Of a DNA stretch of 17,159 nucleotides, positions 13,927 to 17,159 are shown in pieces. Made by a program: the position numbers and the translations under genes. The first letter of the stretch is position 1. Each line of letters starts with the position of its first letter. Source of the stretch: Pseudomonadota bacterium (GTDB taxonomy: Bacteria > Pseudomonadota > Gammaproteobacteria > Xanthomonadales > Xanthomonadaceae); NCBI GenBank assembly GCA_023423605.1, contig JAFAFF010000358.1:1-17159 (forward strand). Direction: 5' to 3'. The notes under the pieces were generated by a model. That model did not search any database. It was not told where the DNA came from and saw nothing but the letters and a program-made list of their open reading frames with translations.

Positions 13927-14349
13927 ATGAAATTTATTCCCTTCCTGGATTTCAACGGACAGGCCCACGAGGCGATGGCGTTCTACGCAAAGGCCCTGGG
14001 CGGTGCGGTGACATCGGAAATGAAGTACCGCGACATGCCGCCGTCGGACGGCATGGACGGATGCAATGGAATGCCTGCCGATACGCTGGACCACGTCGCC
14101 CACGCCCAGCTGGAAGTGGGAACGGCGGTGCTGATGGCTGCCGACGGACCGGGCGATGGCAAGCGCGGTGGCACCACGATCAACGTGGAGGTGGATTCGG
14201 TCGAGGACGCCGAGCGCGTGTTCGCCGCGCTGGCCGATGGCGGCGAAATCCGCATGCCCATCGCCGAAACCTTCTGGGCGCATCGCTGGGGCATGCTGGT
14301 GGACCGCTACGGCAAGCCCTGGATGGTCAATTTCATGAAAACGCCCTGA
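13927..14349 (+). CDS. VOC-superfamily protein, PhnB-like
   Basis: The protein has 140 residues, and the start follows CGGAGATA about 8 bases upstream. Paired beta-alpha-beta-beta-beta modules are suggested by [20 protein letters not shown] near the N-terminus and [20 protein letters not shown] at the C-terminus, the usual PhnB/3-demethylubiquinone methyltransferase-like pattern. Despite that common label it has no methyltransferase domain; VOC folds bind metals or small molecules, or do isomerase, dioxygenase or resistance chemistry. The substrate is unknown. It is second in a four-gene operon, 36 bases after the YciI gene and 16 bases before the next VOC gene, and such VOC/PhnB genes commonly accompany ECF42-type sigma factors. 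Confidence 0.88.
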   Translation: MKFIPFLDFNGQAHEAMAFYAKALGGAVTSEMKYRDMPPSDGMDGCNGMPADTLDHVAHAQLEVGTAVLMAADGPGDGKRGGTTINVEVDSVEDAERVFAALADGGEIRMPIAETFWAHRWGMLVDRYGKPWMVNFMKTP

Positions 14350-14365
14350 GCCCGGAGATACCCAC

Positions 14366-14836
14366 ATGAGCACACTCGACCAGACCACACCCGTCACGAG
14401 CACGCAGCAGACGAGCACGCCGCCGATGAACGCACCGCACGCACAGAAGATCTTCATCAATCTGCCGGTCCAGGACCTGGCCGCGTCCAGGCGCTTTTTC
14501 GACGCACTCGGCTACCGGTTCAATCCTGCGTTCACCGACGAGAATGCGGCCTGCATGGTGGTCAGCGAAACGATCTTCGTGATGTTGCTGACCACGTCGT
14601 TCTTCCAGCAGTTTTCCGCCAAGCCGGTTGCCGATGCGCATGCCGGCACCGAAGTGATCACCTGCCTTTCCGCACACAGCCGCGACGCGGTGGACGCGAT
14701 GCTGGAGAAGGCGCTGGCGGCCGGAGCGCAGGAGCCGCAGCCCGCGCGCGATCACGGCTTCATGTACCAGCGGGGCTTCCAGGACCTGGATGGCCACCTG
14801 TGGGAAGTGGCCTGGATGGAGGGCGAGCCGGGCTGA
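14366..14836 (+). CDS. VOC-superfamily protein (glyoxalase/bleomycin-resistance-like)
   Basis: The protein has 156 residues. The start at 14366 is preferred over ATG 14426 because CGGAGATA precedes it, nearly the same leader as the upstream VOC gene, whereas the later ATG has no ribosome site. The first 25 residues are a Thr/Gln/Pro-rich, probably disordered tail. The VOC core starts at [23 protein letters not shown] and ends with [20 protein letters not shown], carrying the usual D-x-G-x-x-W-E end motif (E147 as possible metal ligand). Its TGA overlaps the ATG of the sigma factor gene by one base, so the two are probably translationally coupled. The ligand or reaction is unknown. Confidence 0.88.
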   Translation: MSTLDQTTPVTSTQQTSTPPMNAPHAQKIFINLPVQDLAASRRFFDALGYRFNPAFTDENAACMVVSETIFVMLLTTSFFQQFSAKPVADAHAGTEVITCLSAHSRDAVDAMLEKALAAGAQEPQPARDHGFMYQRGFQDLDGHLWEVAWMEGEPG

Positions 14837-16080
14837 TGCGTGAGCGCCTGGACACCCTGTGGCGGATGGAGTCGCCGGCGCTGATCGCGCGGGTGGCGCG
14901 GATGCTGGGCGGCGATATCGGTCGTGCCGAGGAACTGGTGCAGGACTGCTGGCTGGCCGCGCTGGAGCGCTGGCCAGCCGAAGGAATGCCGGACAATCCA
15001 GGAGCGTGGCTGATGACCGCTGCCCGCAACCGCGCCATCGATGTACTGCGACAGCACCAGCGGGTGGCGGACCAGCACGCGTGCTGGGGCGATGCCCTGC
15101 AGCCACCTGCCGGCGTGGCACCCGATGACAGCGATGCGCTGGGCGACGACATCGGCGATGACCTGCTGCGGCTGATGTTCGTGGCCTGCCACCCGGTGCT
15201 TTCCGCCGATGCGCGGGTGGCGTTGACCCTGCGCCTGCTGGCTGGCCTGTCGACGGTGGAGATCGCACGTGCCTTCCTGCAACCGGAAGCCACCATCGCC
15301 CAGCGCATCGTGCGTGCCAAGCGCACGCTGGCGCAGCGGCAGGTACCCTTCGAAGTGCCACGGGAAGCGGCACTGCCGGAACGGCTGCAATCGGTGCTGG
15401 AGGTGGTGTACCTGGTGTTCAACGAGGGGTATGCGGCCAGCGCTGGCGAGCACTGGATGCGTCCGGCGCTGTGCGAGGAGGCGTTGCGGCTGGGGCGGAT
15501 ACTGGCAGGCCGGCTTCCGGGCCATGCGGCCGTGCATGGGCTGCTGGCGTTGATGGAGCTGCAGGCGTCGCGCAATGCTGCGCGCAGTGCCGCCGATGGC
15601 CGCGCGGTACTTCTGGAGCAGCAGGATCGTGCACGTTGGGACTGGCTGCAGATCGCGCGCGGACGGGCTGCGCTGCAGCAGGCGCGGCAGTTGGGGGGCG
15701 ACGACGATGCCTACGTGTTGCAGGCGGGCATCGCCGAATGCCATGCACGGGCACGCGCGGCCGAAGAGACCGACTGGGCGCGGATCGCGGCGTTGTATGC
15801 GCGCCTGGTGCAGGTGCAGCCATCGCCGGTGATCGCATTGAATGCGGTGGTGGCGGTATCGCGTGCCGACGGACCCCTTGCTGCCTGGGGCCAGCTGCAG
15901 CCGCTGCTGCAGGACGCACGACTGCAGGCCTACGCGCCGCTGTGGGCCGTGCACGGTGAGCTGCTTGCGCAACTGGGGCGGTCGGAGGATGCGTGCAGGG
16001 CTTTCGCCCATGCCGCCACCCTGGCCACCAACATACGCGAACGCGAGGTGTTGCTGGCACGTGCCGGCAACCAGCGGTAA
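14836..16080 (+). CDS. ECF42-type RNA polymerase sigma factor with TPR-like C-terminal extension
   Basis: The protein has 414 residues from ATG 14836, which shares its A with the preceding TGA. Sigma region 2 is at about 12-75 (AEELVQDCWLAALERWP, NPGAWLMTAARNRAIDVLR) and region 4 at about 108-168 (LLRLMFVACHP, VALTLRLLAGLSTVEIARAF). These are followed by an extension of about 240 residues with VYLVFNEGY (191-199, DUF6596-like) and helical TPR-like repeats to the end. This architecture, with neighbouring DGPF/YciI genes and no anti-sigma gene, defines group ECF42. In Streptomyces venezuelae the C-terminal extension is needed for activity, as I recall. It probably activates its own operon through the TGTCGA-N17-CGTC site. 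The inducing signal is unknown. Confidence 0.9.
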   Translation: MRERLDTLWRMESPALIARVARMLGGDIGRAEELVQDCWLAALERWPAEGMPDNPGAWLMTAARNRAIDVLRQHQRVADQHACWGDALQPPAGVAPDDSDALGDDIGDDLLRLMFVACHPVLSADARVALTLRLLAGLSTVEIARAFLQPEATIAQRIVRAKRTLAQRQVPFEVPREAALPERLQSVLEVVYLVFNEGYAASAGEHWMRPALCEEALRLGRILAGRLPGHAAVHGLLALMELQASRNAARSAADGRAVLLEQQDRARWDWLQIARGRAALQQARQLGGDDDAYVLQAGIAECHARARAAEETDWARIAALYARLVQVQPSPVIALNAVVAVSRADGPLAAWGQLQPLLQDARLQAYAPLWAVHGELLAQLGRSEDACRAFAHAATLATNIREREVLLARAGNQR

Positions 16081-16171
16081 GCCCTTGCGACGGCCGGCCG
16101 GCGCTGCCGGAACGCGGCGCGCGCGCGTGGCTTACACTCGCCCTCCTGTGAATGTACTGCTGGAGAGCGCA

Positions 16172-17159
16172 ATGAAGCGAGTGGTGTTGAGCGTGCTGGC
16201 CCTGTCGGTGTCCTCCGCGCTGATGGCGGCGACGCCGAAGTTCGATGGTGCGCGGATTTCCGCCGACGTGAAGGAACTGGCATCGGATGCCTACGAAGGC
16301 CGTTCGCCCGCGACCGCCGGCGAGCAGAAGACGCTGGCCTTCCTGAGCCGGCAGTTCGAGGCCGCCGGCCTGCAGCCGGGCGGCGATCTGCAGGATGGCA
16401 AGCGCCTGTGGACGCAGGCAGTGCCGCTGCGCAAGGGCGATATCGTAGGCACGCCGCAGTTGACGCTGCACCAGGGAGCGAAGGCGCTGCCGCTGGAGCA
16501 GGGTCGGCAGATCGCGGTACGCGCGGCGATGAACGGCGCCGAGCGCGTGGATATCGACAAGGCGCCCCTGGTGTTCCTCGGCTACGGCGTGAAGGCGCCG
16601 GAGAAGAACTGGGATGATTTCAAGGGCGTGGACCTGGCAGGCAAGATCGCCGTGGTGCTGATCAACGATCCGGATTTCGAGACCGGCCAGGGCGATTTCG
16701 ACGGCAAGGGCATGACCTATTACGGTCGCTGGACCTACAAGTACGAGGAGGGCGCACGCCAGGGTGCGCTGGGCGTGCTCATCGTGCATGAAACCGCGCC
16801 GGCCTCCTACGGCTGGGCAACGGTGGCCGGCTCCAATACCAACACCATGTTCGACGTGGTGCGCGACACGCCGGCCGACAGCCACCCGCTGCTGGAAGGC
16901 TGGATCCAGCGCGACCTTGCGGTGGACCTGTTCCGGTCCGCCGGGCTGGACTTCGACGCCCTGAAAAAGCAGGCGCAGCAGCGCGATTTCAAGCCGGTGC
17001 CGTTGACCGGAGCGAGCCTGGATGCGGCCTATGCGGTGAAGACCGAAGTGATCACCTCGCACAATGTGGCCGCGCGCCTGGAAGGCAGCAGCCATCCGGA
17101 CGAGACGGTGGTGTACAGCGCGCACTGGGACCATATCGGCGTGGGCGAGCCGGATGCCA
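16172..17159 (+). CDS. Secreted M28-family metallopeptidase with PA domain (3' end outside window)
   Basis: The first 329 residues are visible and the frame is open at the window edge. The start at 16172 has GGAG at 16162-16165 with a 6-base spacer. A signal peptide (MKRVVLSVLALSVSSALMAA) predicts export to the periplasm or outside. SDAYEGRSPATAGEQKTLAFL resembles the N-terminus of M28 aminopeptidases. A PA-type insert follows (about 115-270: PLVFLGYGVKAPEKNWDDFKG, KIAVVLINDPDF, GVLIVHETAP). The first zinc-binding motif SAHWDHIG (H318, D320) closes the visible part; the remaining ligands and catalytic Glu lie beyond the window. It probably releases N-terminal residues from peptides. A 91-bp gap separates it from the sigma gene, so it is likely transcribed separately. 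Confidence 0.9.
   Translation, partial: MKRVVLSVLALSVSSALMAATPKFDGARISADVKELASDAYEGRSPATAGEQKTLAFLSRQFEAAGLQPGGDLQDGKRLWTQAVPLRKGDIVGTPQLTLHQGAKALPLEQGRQIAVRAAMNGAERVDIDKAPLVFLGYGVKAPEKNWDDFKGVDLAGKIAVVLINDPDFETGQGDFDGKGMTYYGRWTYKYEEGARQGALGVLIVHETAPASYGWATVAGSNTNTMFDVVRDTPADSHPLLEGWIQRDLAVDLFRSAGLDFDALKKQAQQRDFKPVPLTGASLDAAYAVKTEVITSHNVAARLEGSSHPDETVVYSAHWDHIGVGEPDA

Noticed and set aside
16081..16171. GC-rich stretch after the sigma gene as a terminator.
   Set aside because: CCGGCCGGCGCTGCCGG can fold only into short alternative stems, and no T-run follows.
15419..17134. A 571-codon minus-strand frame opposite the sigma factor and peptidase genes.
   Set aside because: Antisense shadow of two genes with recognised domains and good ribosome sites; no signature of its own.

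Overview
The window looks like a chromosomal segment of a high-GC gammaproteobacterium of the Xanthomonadaceae, most likely Stenotrophomonas. This rests on strong G/C bias at third codon positions, paired GTAG-type palindromic repeats like the SMAG family of Stenotrophomonas maltophilia, and gene types common there (CSS-type EAL protein, MerC-like protein, large HelD-like helicase). The genus is an inference; no rRNA or marker gene is present.

Left part (1-6814). The 3' end of a HipB-like antitoxin gene is followed one base later by a full HipA-family kinase gene (287-1591), a type II toxin-antitoxin pair. Next come a secreted YncE/YVTN beta-propeller protein (1801-2937), a strong hairpin between convergent genes, a 918-residue helicase IV/UvrD-type enzyme on the minus strand with an extra insert and a C-terminal zinc ribbon, and a plus-strand alpha/beta hydrolase of the cofactor-free haloperoxidase/esterase type.

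Middle part (6815-11858). A cluster of GTAG palindromes, including a 98-bp duplication, fills the gap between the hydrolase and a minus-strand block. In transcription order that block is a CSS-EAL c-di-GMP phosphodiesterase, an ABC-F ATPase, a MerC-like membrane protein and a methyltransferase resembling the predicted archaeal group COG2521. The MerC-like gene is preceded by a 19-bp inverted repeat that matches the Zur (zinc uptake regulator) operator. The methyltransferase stop codon lies inside the GTAG end of a repeat.

Right part (12104-17159). A DUF4124-like/SLT lytic transglycosylase gene is broken by an apparent 2-nt deletion. It is followed by the most system-like part: a DGPF/YciI protein (minus strand) divergent from a tight plus-strand operon of a second YciI/DGPF-like protein, two VOC proteins and an ECF42-type sigma factor with a TPR-like C-terminal extension. 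A TGTCGA-N17-CGTC sequence upstream of this operon fits the promoter I recall for ECF42 factors and suggests autoregulation. The window ends inside a secreted M28 metallopeptidase gene.

No tRNA, rRNA, CRISPR array, insertion sequence or integrase was seen. No gap without a gene exceeds 300 bases; the longest (6815-7089) is the repeat cluster.
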